NCBI GenBank assembly: GCA_016125005.1
Contig: WGMQ01000020.1
Span: forward strand, 124,001 to 188,000
From: a bacterium
Lineage (GTDB): Bacteria > Sumerlaeota > Sumerlaeia > SLMS01
Reading direction: 5' to 3'
Length of the DNA: 64,000 bases
The position numbers were made by a program, and so were the translations under genes. The notes beneath the pieces are model-generated. The model had not been told where the DNA came from. It was given only the letters and a program-made list of their open reading frames with translations, and did not search any database. Shown here one piece after another: positions 43,908 through 52,990 of this stretch. The first letter of the stretch is position 1, and the number at the start of each line of letters is the position of its first letter.

Positions 43908-46900
43908 TTACGGGATGTAAGTGAGTCGAACCGCGTCGGTGATGACCACGGAGCCGCCAGTGGAGCCCGAGGCGTCGAGCTTCACCGATCCGGTGCCGCT
44001 GTTGAAGCTCCAGGTGCCCAGTTCCACCCACGTCAGGTTGTTCGTCTGCTGGTTCTTGTACACCGTCTGGACGCCGCCCGCCGTGGTGACGTCGTAGCGC
44101 ACGGACGATGCGCGGTTGCTGCTCGCGCGATAGATGGCCTCGACCTTCCAGGTGCCGGTCCCGGGCAGGTTCAGGTTCCACGTCGCCTGGTGGCTGCCGC
44201 CCGCGTTCGCGTAGCGGTAGGAGCCACCATTGTATCCGTTCGAACTGGAGAGGAACCAGGTTCCCGTTTCCGTGTAGGTTGGCGAGCCGCTGTCGTTGTC
44301 GAAGATCAGGACCGACTGGTACGGCATGACCGAATCCTGGGCGCTGTTCACGCTGTTGTTGGCGTTGGTGTCCACCGCCTTCACGACGTAATAATAAGTG
44401 GTCCAGTTGCTGACCGTGCTGTCGACGTAGCTGGTGGTCGTCAACAGGGAGCCGTTGATCTTCGTGTAGCCGCTGCCGCTGGTCGTGGAGCGATAGACGT
44501 CGTAGCCCGCGAGATCGGGTTCGCTGTTGGCGGTCCAGGAGAGGCTCACGGTTCCCTCACCCGCGACGGCGTCAACGCCCGTGGGAGCGGCAGGTGCCGG
44601 ATTGATGGGAGTGTGCTGCGCACCGTTGTGGATGTCGTCCACATAGACCTGGAAGGCGGTCGTCGGGTTGCCGGAGACGGCGGCGAAGGTGAGGGCCTCA
44701 ATCACGCCCCAGGTTCCGTCGAGTGTCCCGTTGCCCGTGACCGAAGCCCAGCTCTCGTTCTTGAGGTCGAAGTACACATACTGCCATTCGGGGCTGGCAG
44801 AAATGCGGCGGGTGCTGGTGAGCTTCTCGATCGAGCCGCTGGCGGTGCCGTTGCCGCCGATGGCTCCGGCGGAGCCGGTCTCGCGGATGAACAGGCCCAG
44901 GTCCACCTCACCGGTGGTCGAGAGCACATAGAGCGAGATGCCCTGGTTGAGGTTCACGCGGGGGTTGGGGCGGTTGGTGGTGTTGTTGCTGGTGGCGCGG
45001 ATGGAGCCGCTGCCGGCCGTCGTCCATGTCCACGCAAAGCGGTAGGACTGGGAGCCGAGGCTTCCATAGGTCGGGTCGAGCAGGTTGTTGGCCTGGGCCG
45101 TCGAAACGGCAGCCGAATCGGAGCCGGAAACAACGCCCGTGGTCGTGCCCGAGTAGGTGGGGTTGCGGAATCCGACCAGCGCTCCCGAGGACCAGCCTTC
45201 GAACTGCTCCACATAGCCGGTGGTGGCAAGCGGGAGGGCGCTCACCTGGCTGCTGTTGACGCTCGTGTTGGCGTTGGGCGTATTGTCCACCGAGCGCACG
45301 ACGTAGTAGTAGGTCGTCAGGTTCGACACCGTGGAATCGGTGTAGGCGCTTGCGGTGAGGAGCGAGCCGTTGATCTTCGTATAGCCGCTGCCACTGGTCG
45401 TGGAGCGATAGACGTTGTAGCCAGCCAGGTCGGTTTCGCTGTTGTCGTTCCAATCGAGGGTCACGACTGCGTTGCCCGCGGTGGCGACCAGACCCGACGG
45501 AACTGCGGGAGCCGTGGTGTCCTGTGGCTGGGCGGAGACCTGCGAGGAGTTGGCCGACGTGTTAACGTTCGGCGTGTTGTCCACAGAACGCACAACGTAG
45601 TAGTACGTCGTGAAGTTGGCAGCGGTCGTGTCGCTGTACGCGCTGCTGGTCAGGAGCGAGCCGTTGATCTTCGTATAGCCACTGCCGCTCGTCGTGGAAC
45701 GATACACGTTGTAGCCCGCGAGGTCCGCCTCGCTGTTGTCGCTCCAGTCGAGGTTCACAACCGCGTCACCTGCTGTGGCGACCAGACCGGAGGGAACAGC
45801 CGGAGCCGTGGTGTCCTGTGGCTGGGCGGAGACCTGCGAGGAGTTGGCCGACGTGTTCACGTTCGGCGTGTTGTCCACGGCGCGCACGACATAGTAGTAC
45901 GTGGTGAAGTTGGCGGCGGTCGTATCGCTGTACGCGCTGCTGGTCAGGAGCGAGCCGTTGATCTTCGTATAGCCGCTGCCGCTCGTCGTCGAGCGATAGA
46001 CGTCGTATCCGGCCAAGTCCGTTTCGCTGTTGTCGCTCCAGTTGAGGTTCACGACTGCATCGCCTGCGGTGGCTGACAGGCCGGACGGAACGGCGGGAGC
46101 CGTGGTGTCCTGCGGCTGCGCGGAGACCTGGCTGCTGCTGGTGCTCTCGTTTGGCGAGCCCGCATTGTCCACGGCCCGCACGACGTAGTAGTACGTCGTG
46201 AAGTTCGAGGCGGTGGTGTCGTTGTAGGCGCTGCCCGTCACGAGGAAGGCGTTGATCTTCGTGTAGCCGCTGCCACTCGTCGTGGAGCGATAGACGTTGT
46301 AACCCGCAAGGTCCGGCTCGCTGTTGTTGCTCCAATCGAGTGAGACAGAACCGTCACCCGCGGTTGCCACGAGACCCGTGGGAGCGGCGGGAGCCGTCAC
46401 GTCGGCGGCGACGCCGAAGAAGTCGATGGTCTTCTGTCCCAGGCTGGCGCGCACGGTGGCGGAGGAGATCGTCTCGAAGGGGAACGCGAGGTGGATCAGA
46501 CGATAGGCGCCGTCGTAGTAGACGGCTGCGTTGCCGCCCGAGCCGCCGCTATACGTCAGCGCGACAGTGGAGCCGTTGGAGGTGTTGATGCGGTCCGCCG
46601 TCTCGGCGCGATAGCGGGCGCCGTTGGTCGGGTTGAAGTCGAATGCCCCAACGCCGCTAAAGGGTCCCGAGCCGGGAGCCGAGATGCTGTATGTGCCCGC
46701 GCTGTCGCCCACATAGGCGGCACGGAGTTTCTGGTTATAGAAGTCCTGGTCCGCCTGTGGCTGGGTGCTGCGGCCCAGGTCCCAGCCGATCTCGGCGCCG
46801 GACAGGAACAGACGGGGGTTTGTCCCGTTCAGGTAGTTCGTGACGATGGTCTGCTCCGCGGAGCTGAAGCTTTCATCGGCGGTGGATTCCTCGCCGAGGA

Positions 46901-49349
46901 TCCAGAACACGGCGCTGAAGTCATCGAGGTCCACTTGCCCGGCCACGACGGCCTCATTGCTGGTGCTGCTGATGCCCACGCCGGTTCCCTGAAGTGCCTT
47001 CGCGTGCTCGACGACGTAGTTGAATGCCTGGAAGGTGCGCGGGTCGAGGCGGAGAAGATCAGTGCCCGCGTTGGTGATGGTTTCCTTCGGCGTGAGCCCC
47101 TTGTCGTTCCTGTCAAAGCCGTTGACGATGAGGACGCTGCCGTAACCATCGGCAGCCGACAAGGTCTCGGTCGGGAAGGACTGGCCGCCTGCGTTCGTCG
47201 CGACCACGCGGAAGAACTTGGCGGTGCCGGGGACTAGACCCGTGATCGTGGTGCTGGTGCCTGTCACGGCAACGCCGTCGTCGAAGCCGAAGCCATTGGT
47301 GCTTGTATAGACACGATAGCCGGTGGCGGCGTCGCCAAGGTAGGTGTTGCTGCCGGAGTTCGGAGGCGCATTCCAAGAGAGGGTCGCTCCTCCGCTGCCG
47401 GTCGAGACGACACGGAAGTTGGTGGGGGTTTCCGGTGGATTGGTCAGCGTGATGGAGTCGCGGGTTTCGTAGTATTCGATGATGCCCTGGACGAGGGCCC
47501 GCGCCACTTCATAGCGGAACTTGGGCTCCGCGTAGCCTCCGGCGTCGGTGGCGTTGTCGTGGAATAGACCCTCCAGCAACACACCGGGGAGATTCGTGCC
47601 GAGGCTGCTCTGGTTGTTCTCACCGAAGTTGGTCACGTTCTTCGAACGCACCGTCCAACTCGGGAACCACTGCCCTTCGATGTGCGCGTACAGCTTGTCG
47701 TGAAGGATGTACTGAAGGGACTGGGAGGCCGCCGTGGCGGTGCTGTGGCGGAAGGTGCTGAGGCCCCGCGCAGTGCCGTCAAAGGCGTTCGTGTGCCAGG
47801 CGAAGTAGAGGGCATCCTCGACACCACCGTCCTTCCCGCTGTGCTCCCAACGGGCGTACTGGGGCCGGTCGGCCCAACCACCGGCCTCGTCGTCCGAACC
47901 CGTGTATAGATCGCCGCTATATCCGAAGCCGGTGAACTGGAGGTAGTTGACCGCCTCCTCTTCCCAGCGGGGACGGCCGCTGACTCCGCTCGTGTGGCGG
48001 GCCACGTCGCCCATGCCGCCGCCTAGGCGGATGGCGTCGGCGCTGACGTTGCTCGCGGTGCCGTCACTGCTCTTGTTCGTCAGGACGATCTTGCGCTGGC
48101 TCTCTGGGGCACCCGCCTCGAAGTACCAATTGCCCAGCAGGTTCCACGTATAGCCATCGATCTTCTGGTTCATGCGAACTTCGGAAACGCCACCGCTGTG
48201 GTGAACGAGATACTGGGCGTCGTTGGCGCGGACGCTGTATGCCGACCAGCTCGCATAGACGTTGTAGTAGCCATCAGCGGGGACGGTGACAGTCCAGGTG
48301 GCCGTCGCCGTCGGGGTACCGGAGGTGAGGCTGCCCGAGAGACGGTTCTGGCCGCTCCCCTGGTTGAAGGGGTTGATGCTGGTGCCGTCCCATGAGGCAC
48401 CCGTCTTCTGCTTGAAGCCGTTCAGCGTGGAGGTGGACCAACTGCCCGTCTCCGCATAGGCCGTGTCGGCGTTGTCCACGATCACCATGTTGGTCTGAAG
48501 GTCGGACTCGCGGACGGTCTGCACCTTGGCGCCTGCGTTGCGCAGGGCCGGGAGCACGTAGAGGTTGATGAACTCGGCGCTGTCGAAGTCCTCCAGAACG
48601 CCAAAGTTTGCGCCACGCTGCACGCGCCAGCGATTGACGGCCGTGTAGTCGTCGAACCACCCGTGGGATGCGTTGATGTAGATTGTCTTGCCGCTAAGGG
48701 AGCCGGTGGGCTGGCCCGGATTGATGGTGGGAACGATCGACTTCGCGATGGGGGCCTTGCCCGAGGCGGGAAGGGTGGCACCGAGTTCGACTTCCGCAGC
48801 CGACTTGTGTGCCTCCTCCTTCGGGAGCAGTTCCTGGATATCCACAAACTTGCCCGTCGCAGGGTCCTTAGCATAGAGCAGGGTGCGGTTGTAGCCTTCC
48901 TGGGCCAGTGCTGTCAGGAACTCGGCGCCGATGCGGGCCATGCGGTACTCGTTGAAATCCTTGGACCTCAGGAACTTCGGGGGGAGATCCAGCAGGATGC
49001 GGACCTCGCGGTCGCCCTTCAGGGGGGTATCATAGGCGAACTTCACTCCGGCAATCCTGGCCCCGGCGGGGAGATTGCTGTAACCGAAGTGACGCATCGA
49101 CGAATCCTTGCTGAACTCGTCACGAACCAGCAGGACGGAGCGGGTCAGGGATTCAGCCCTTTCCTCCTGGTCCGCATTGATCAGATCCGTGCGAAGGTGG
49201 TCGAACAGGTTAGCCCGGAAGGCCCGAACCTTGTCCGCCTTCTCACAGGGGATGCCTTCCGTGAAGTCGCAGGGATACGCGGATCCTGCGATGCCAACGA
49301 GTACGGTCAGCGCGGCGACGGCCGCGCTCGCTTGCCGATTAAGGCGCAT
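43908..49349 (-). CDS. Giant secreted N-acetylmuramoyl-L-alanine amidase with FnIII and golvesin-like domains
   Basis: 1813 residues with a signal peptide. Amidase_3 parts are at ~210-280 ('IYINASHGWFDDY', Glu in 'LEDFDSAEF', 'VRESDL') and ~480-640 ('FAWHTNAFDG', 'LLEGLFHDN', 'VARALVQGIIEYYE'), so the zinc and catalytic residues look present. A golvesin/Xly-type beta domain (~288-448) is inserted between them, and a second copy forms the C-terminus (~1678-1813). A FnIII domain (~650-740), a ThuA-like flavodoxin-type region (~750-980), four near-identical FnIII units (~985-1370), a beta module and another FnIII fill the rest. A cell-surface wall or adhesion enzyme is likely. Confidence 0.85.
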   Translation of the reverse strand: MRLNRQASAAVAALTVLVGIAGSAYPCDFTEGIPCEKADKVRAFRANLFDHLRTDLINADQEERAESLTRSVLLVRDEFSKDSSMRHFGYSNLPAGARIAGVKFAYDTPLKGDREVRILLDLPPKFLRSKDFNEYRMARIGAEFLTALAQEGYNRTLLYAKDPATGKFVDIQELLPKEEAHKSAAEVELGATLPASGKAPIAKSIVPTINPGQPTGSLSGKTIYINASHGWFDDYTAVNRWRVQRGANFGVLEDFDSAEFINLYVLPALRNAGAKVQTVRESDLQTNMVIVDNADTAYAETGSWSTSTLNGFKQKTGASWDGTSINPFNQGSGQNRLSGSLTSGTPTATATWTVTVPADGYYNVYASWSAYSVRANDAQYLVHHSGGVSEVRMNQKIDGYTWNLLGNWYFEAGAPESQRKIVLTNKSSDGTASNVSADAIRLGGGMGDVARHTSGVSGRPRWEEEAVNYLQFTGFGYSGDLYTGSDDEAGGWADRPQYARWEHSGKDGGVEDALYFAWHTNAFDGTARGLSTFRHSTATAASQSLQYILHDKLYAHIEGQWFPSWTVRSKNVTNFGENNQSSLGTNLPGVLLEGLFHDNATDAGGYAEPKFRYEVARALVQGIIEYYETRDSITLTNPPETPTNFRVVSTGSGGATLSWNAPPNSGSNTYLGDAATGYRVYTSTNGFGFDDGVAVTGTSTTITGLVPGTAKFFRVVATNAGGQSFPTETLSAADGYGSVLIVNGFDRNDKGLTPKETITNAGTDLLRLDPRTFQAFNYVVEHAKALQGTGVGISSTSNEAVVAGQVDLDDFSAVFWILGEESTADESFSSAEQTIVTNYLNGTNPRLFLSGAEIGWDLGRSTQPQADQDFYNQKLRAAYVGDSAGTYSISAPGSGPFSGVGAFDFNPTNGARYRAETADRINTSNGSTVALTYSGGSGGNAAVYYDGAYRLIHLAFPFETISSATVRASLGQKTIDFFGVAADVTAPAAPTGLVATAGDGSVSLDWSNNSEPDLAGYNVYRSTTSGSGYTKINAFLVTGSAYNDTTASNFTTYYYVVRAVDNAGSPNESTSSSQVSAQPQDTTAPAVPSGLSATAGDAVVNLNWSDNSETDLAGYDVYRSTTSGSGYTKINGSLLTSSAYSDTTAANFTTYYYVVRAVDNTPNVNTSANSSQVSAQPQDTTAPAVPSGLVATAGDAVVNLDWSDNSEADLAGYNVYRSTTSGSGYTKINGSLLTSSAYSDTTAANFTTYYYVVRSVDNTPNVNTSANSSQVSAQPQDTTAPAVPSGLVATAGNAVVTLDWNDNSETDLAGYNVYRSTTSGSGYTKINGSLLTASAYTDSTVSNLTTYYYVVRSVDNTPNANTSVNSSQVSALPLATTGYVEQFEGWSSGALVGFRNPTYSGTTTGVVSGSDSAAVSTAQANNLLDPTYGSLGSQSYRFAWTWTTAGSGSIRATSNNTTNRPNPRVNLNQGISLYVLSTTGEVDLGLFIRETGSAGAIGGNGTASGSIEKLTSTRRISASPEWQYVYFDLKNESWASVTGNGTLDGTWGVIEALTFAAVSGNPTTAFQVYVDDIHNGAQHTPINPAPAAPTGVDAVAGEGTVSLSWTANSEPDLAGYDVYRSTTSGSGYTKINGSLLTTTSYVDSTVSNWTTYYYVVKAVDTNANNSVNSAQDSVMPYQSVLIFDNDSGSPTYTETGTWFLSSSNGYNGGSYRYANAGGSHQATWNLNLPGTGTWKVEAIYRASSNRASSVRYDVTTAGGVQTVYKNQQTNNLTWVELGTWSFNSGTGSVKLDASGSTGGSVVITDAVRLTYIP
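45225..46400 (-). repeat. Four tandem FnIII-coding units
   Basis: About 297-bp units repeat inside the amidase gene, with unit borders near 45515, 45812 and 46109. Adjacent middle units are almost identical in DNA, for example around 'DTTAPAVPSGL' and 'STTSGSGYTKING'. A fifth, separate unit is near 44350-44600. Confidence 0.9.
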
Positions 49350-49683
49350 GGGGGGAGACTCCTGGGGCCGCAGCGGCGGCCCGGCGTGAATTGCCCGGGA
49401 TATGCGGCGAGGTCACCCCAAACGGATGACCTGTCCCCATGGGGTCGGGAGGGAACAATTCATCGGCGGAGGGAAATGGACGACACAGAAACCGAGTTGA
49501 ACATGAGGGAACCCTCGCCCATCTATTCGGTCAATGGAAATGAGCCTCGCGGCAAAGTCCGTCGCCGGGAACTTCCCACCGATCATGACCAAGGGCGCGG
49601 CGAGCCCTCAGGCATCGGCCAGACACGATTCATCTCGAAGGAGCCACGCGCATCGACTCGACCGCATTTTGTGCGCTCTTGCA
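49350..49683. other. Intergenic region without a supported gene
   Basis: Between the divergent amidase and monooxygenase genes (395 bp in all). Open frames here are short or run in from the antisense of the amidase gene. I see no RNA gene or repeat. The amidase promoter should lie here but no clear hexamers stand out; the monooxygenase promoter is listed separately. Confidence 0.5.
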
Positions 49684-49712
49684 TTGACACCAATCCAGAT
49701 AATAATTATCTC
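49684..49712 (+). promoter_or_regulatory. Promoter with Fur-type 7-1-7 box
   Basis: TTGACA (49684-49689) and TATCTC (49707-49712) have 17-bp spacing. AGATAATAATTATCT (49697-49711) is a perfect 7-1-7 palindrome containing GATAATNATTATC, the core of the Fur box. It overlaps the -10 region, as expected for repression by an iron-loaded Fur protein. The AT-rich site stands out in this GC-rich DNA. Confidence 0.7.
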
Positions 49713-49744
49713 ATTTATTGATTTCGGGCGAAAGGAGCACCATC

Positions 49745-50923
49745 ATGTTCGGTCATCGTCCAGTCACAGCGTTGGTTGCAGGTGCAGGACCCGTCGGACT
49801 TTTTGCGGCTTTGTCACTGGCCCAACGCGGACAGTCGGTCCGTCTCATTGATCGTGGCGTGCGGACCAATTTCGAGAGTTATGCGCTGGCACTTCACCCG
49901 CTGTCCTTGTCTTTGCTGGAGGGCATTGGGTTGGTGGACGAGGCGCTCGCACTGGGGCTTCGCGTGCCACGGGTAATGATGGAGGGCTTCGACGGTAATC
50001 CTTGGTCCGTCGAGTTGTCAGCCAGTTCCTCCCGATTCCCCTTCCTGCTGATCTTGCCGCAGGGGCGCTTCGAGGGCCTGCTGGTCCGCGCGCTGCAGAA
50101 GGAAGGGGTCGAGGTGGAGTGGAATCGGTCGCTCGCGGGATTCGATCAGTCAGGTGACCGGCTTCATTGTCAAATTGACCACTTGGGCGACCAAGCGATG
50201 GGCTATGCGGTCAGCGGCATGTCACGCATGAAGGTGGGCCGTTCCCGCATAGAGGCGTCCTACATTCTCGGCACAGATGGCATCTGGTCCACTGTGCGCC
50301 GCGAGCTTGGCATCGGATGGAAGAGGACAGCGCGCGAACGCGCCTTTGAACTCTACGAGTTTCCCGTGCGCGAATCGCGCGAGATCTTGGCACGGGTGAT
50401 CCGCAAGGACCATGGGCTCATGTCCATTTGGCCTCTCCCGGGGAATCGCATCCGCATGACCTTCGAGGTGCCGGTTGGCAGCGACGGGGAGATCGGCGTG
50501 GAAGATCTTCGGGCGCGATGCCTCGAGCACGAAATTGCCATGGATATGCCGACCGAACTGTCTTGGTCGTCACGCATGGAGTTTGTGCCCGGAATGGCGG
50601 AATCCATGGGCCGTGATCGCTGCTGGCTTGCGGGCGACAGTGCCCATCGCACCCTCCCGCAAGGGGTGCAAAGCATGAACGGTGGTCTTGTTGAGGCGGC
50701 GCTTGTTGCCTCGCGAATCAGCGATGCGGCAGACGCCCATCTGCAAGCGGCGGCATTCGAGGACTATGCGGCCAGTCGTTTGGATGAGTGGGAGTTCATG
50801 CTCGGAGTCGGTGCCGCAGAAGTGGAGCAGGATCGGCGCGGATCGATCCCCGCAACAGGTCGTTTGCACCAGCAACTCATGAAAAGCTGGCGGGGTGGAG
50901 CCCCCGGCAAAGTGGCCGTCTGA
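49745..50923 (+). CDS. FAD-dependent monooxygenase (PHBH-type)
   Basis: 392 residues: Rossmann motif 'VAGAGPVGLFAALSLAQRG' at the N-terminus, 'ILGTDGIWSTVRRELG' (DG motif) and 'CWLAGDSAHRTLPQGVQSMNGGLVEA' (GD motif). This is the order in class A flavin hydroxylases. The substrate is unknown; aromatic compounds or polyketide-like molecules are usual. ATG 49745 has AAAGGAG upstream; the ORF extension from 49718 crosses the promoter. Codon choice is more relaxed than in neighbouring genes, which could mean transfer. It has its own promoter and terminator. Confidence 0.9.
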   Translation: MFGHRPVTALVAGAGPVGLFAALSLAQRGQSVRLIDRGVRTNFESYALALHPLSLSLLEGIGLVDEALALGLRVPRVMMEGFDGNPWSVELSASSSRFPFLLILPQGRFEGLLVRALQKEGVEVEWNRSLAGFDQSGDRLHCQIDHLGDQAMGYAVSGMSRMKVGRSRIEASYILGTDGIWSTVRRELGIGWKRTARERAFELYEFPVRESREILARVIRKDHGLMSIWPLPGNRIRMTFEVPVGSDGEIGVEDLRARCLEHEIAMDMPTELSWSSRMEFVPGMAESMGRDRCWLAGDSAHRTLPQGVQSMNGGLVEAALVASRISDAADAHLQAAAFEDYAASRLDEWEFMLGVGAAEVEQDRRGSIPATGRLHQQLMKSWRGGAPGKVAV

Positions 50924-50966
50924 AAGACAACAGTCTTACATGCACTCGACCGGACATCGGGTGCCC

Positions 50967-51013
50967 TGCGCCGCGAATCAGGCTCACCCTGATTCGCGGC
51001 GCATTACCTTTTA
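50967..51013 (+). terminator. Intrinsic terminator after monooxygenase
   Basis: TGCGCCGCGAATCAGG (50967-50982) and CCTGATTCGCGGCGCA (50988-51003) make a perfect 16-bp stem with a 5-nt loop, followed by TTACCTTTTA. Confidence 0.9.
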
Positions 51014-51097
51014 CGGCTTGCGAGCAACACCAGTGCGTTGCCATGGTGAGGCCCTTCCGTGAATGTTGGTGGGACATTGGGAATTGAAGGAGTGGCT

Positions 51098-52981
51098 GTG
51101 GACAAGACACCTCTCTCGCCTTCAGTTAAAGAGAAACTCTCGGCACTGAATCGAGCGATATTCGTTCAGGACGGCGCAGAGGCGGCGGCCCTCTATGGCG
51201 CAGTCCTCAAGGAGAAGTCCGACTTCCAACTTCGGGGGCCGGTACAATTCGACTTGGCCCAGCTGCTGGAAAAGTCGGGTCAGCGGGAACTGGCACTGAC
51301 CGCTTATGAGACAATCCTCGAAAAACAAAAAGACAACAAGGCAATCTTCCCTGCCATGAAGGCGGCTGGGATCATGGCCTTCGAACTGAAGAAGTTCGAC
51401 AAATGCACGCAGTACCTCGGGGAGTTCCTGAAGAGCAAGCCGCCAACCGCGGAGCGTCAGGAGGCGGAGGAAATCCTCTCACGCCTTCCCCCCGAAGCGC
51501 AGGCCAAGCGCCGCGAAGCCGAGGGGGAGATCCAGCTCGACAAGATTCCCTCCTCATCCTGGAGCATCGGCGAAACGCCCAAGCCTGTCACTTTCGAGTT
51601 CAAGGTCGCCGCACGCAAGACACCGCAGCCGGGGAAGCCAACGCCGCCACCGCAGACAGAACCTGAGTCCATCGCGCTTGATGGCTTTGTGTCACCTGCG
51701 GGGGTGGAACAACCGCGCCCTGCCCAGCCTCGCCCGGCGACTCCGCCTCCCCGTCCGTCCCCCCTGCCATCGACAGAGCGCCCCTCGGCCATGAAGGCAA
51801 TGCTGGCGGGTGGAATCCTTCCCCAGCAGCCGGACCAACTCCCGCCGACGCAGCATGGCTCAAGCCCCGCGCTCCCGACCGTACCCGAGTCGGCGCCCAT
51901 GATGACTCCGCCGCCGATGGCTTCGCCTTATTATCAGGCACCGGCGGCACCCGGCTATCCGCCCGGTCCGCCGCAGGGCTGGTACCCGCCCCCCGCAGGT
52001 GTGCCGCCCAGCTATCCGCAGCCGGCGCCTCCCATGCCGCCAACAGGCTACCCTCCGCAGGGTCAGTATGGGGCGCCACCGGCCTATCCGCCGCCGGGCT
52101 ATCCACCGCAGCAGGGCTACTATCCTCCCCCGCAGCAACAGATGCCCCCGCCTGGCTACCCACCGGTTGCTCCGGCGCCGACGGCCAATCCCTCGGGCGT
52201 GTTCCCCATGCCGTCGTTTGCGCCACCCGCTCCCCCGCCGGCTCCGGGAACCGAGACGCCAGAGAAGCGCTACGAACGACTCCGTGACGAACGCTTTGCC
52301 CTGCTGATTCCCGTCGGGAAGAAGATCCACTTGGAAGCGGTGGCCGATTTGGTCAGTCGCTACGAGGGGATCAGCGAGGCCTCCGCCAAGAAGAAGGTGC
52401 TCAAGGGGAAGGGCCTGCTCTACTCCGACATGAGTCTTCAGGAAGTCACGACGCTACACCCGGTTGTGAAGCTCTGTCGCCAAACGCTGGTGCTGGTCAC
52501 CGTCCCCAAGTCGCTGAAGGGAACGGAAACGGCCAACGTGCTCCGGGCCGAGCGGCGTGACAAAGGGATCAAGATGACGACCGACGGGGCCGTCCGCCGC
52601 ATGAGGTGGGAGGAAATCCGTCTGATCAACTGTGGCGTGATCGGCACCGAGTTGATGGCGGTCATTTCGGGCGGCGAACCGATGAGCGACTTCCGTTTCC
52701 GCGCATCCTCTTTCGACTACTCCAGCTTCTCTCAGTCCGGCGCCACCAGCTTCGAAGCGGGCATCGTGGAGTTCCTGCAACTGGTCACCACCGGCGCGCC
52801 GCAGGCCGTGCGAAGCCACATCGTCGAGGGACTGCTCCAGCGCAAGTTCACCAGCCCGCAGCCCTTTAGTGGCTGGGACGAGTGGGATTCCTACTGCGAC
52901 TGGGTGTTCCTCAGTCACTTCGCGGAGAAAGTCGACATGGACGAACTGGTTGAGCTGAACCAAGTCTCGTCCAACTGGTAA
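51098..52981 (+). CDS. TPR-like protein with long proline-rich linker
   Basis: 627 residues. Residues ~1-140 are TPR-like helices ('AEAAALYGAVLKEKS', 'ELALTAYETILEKQKD', 'KKFDKCTQYLGEFLK'). Residues ~180-390 are Pro/Gln/Tyr-rich with repeated 'PPGYPP' and 'YPPPGYPP' units, probably disordered. Residues ~395-627 are an unrecognised mixed domain ('LLIPVGKKIHLEAVADLVSRYEGIS', 'VLVTVPKSLKGTE'). No signal peptide. GTG 51098 follows AAGGAG at 51087-51092; GTG 51059 and 51092 are less likely. It is 9 bp upstream of the WecA-like gene. It may be a scaffold protein; no function is proposed. Confidence 0.75.
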   Translation: MDKTPLSPSVKEKLSALNRAIFVQDGAEAAALYGAVLKEKSDFQLRGPVQFDLAQLLEKSGQRELALTAYETILEKQKDNKAIFPAMKAAGIMAFELKKFDKCTQYLGEFLKSKPPTAERQEAEEILSRLPPEAQAKRREAEGEIQLDKIPSSSWSIGETPKPVTFEFKVAARKTPQPGKPTPPPQTEPESIALDGFVSPAGVEQPRPAQPRPATPPPRPSPLPSTERPSAMKAMLAGGILPQQPDQLPPTQHGSSPALPTVPESAPMMTPPPMASPYYQAPAAPGYPPGPPQGWYPPPAGVPPSYPQPAPPMPPTGYPPQGQYGAPPAYPPPGYPPQQGYYPPPQQQMPPPGYPPVAPAPTANPSGVFPMPSFAPPAPPPAPGTETPEKRYERLRDERFALLIPVGKKIHLEAVADLVSRYEGISEASAKKKVLKGKGLLYSDMSLQEVTTLHPVVKLCRQTLVLVTVPKSLKGTETANVLRAERRDKGIKMTTDGAVRRMRWEEIRLINCGVIGTELMAVISGGEPMSDFRFRASSFDYSSFSQSGATSFEAGIVEFLQLVTTGAPQAVRSHIVEGLLQRKFTSPQPFSGWDEWDSYCDWVFLSHFAEKVDMDELVELNQVSSNW

Positions 52982-52990
52982 GGACATTCG

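Noticed and set aside
43767-46076. 769-residue open frame opposite the amidase gene
   Set aside because: It is the antisense of the FnIII repeats, its internal repeats mirror them, and it has no ribosome site. The minus-strand protein has clear domains.
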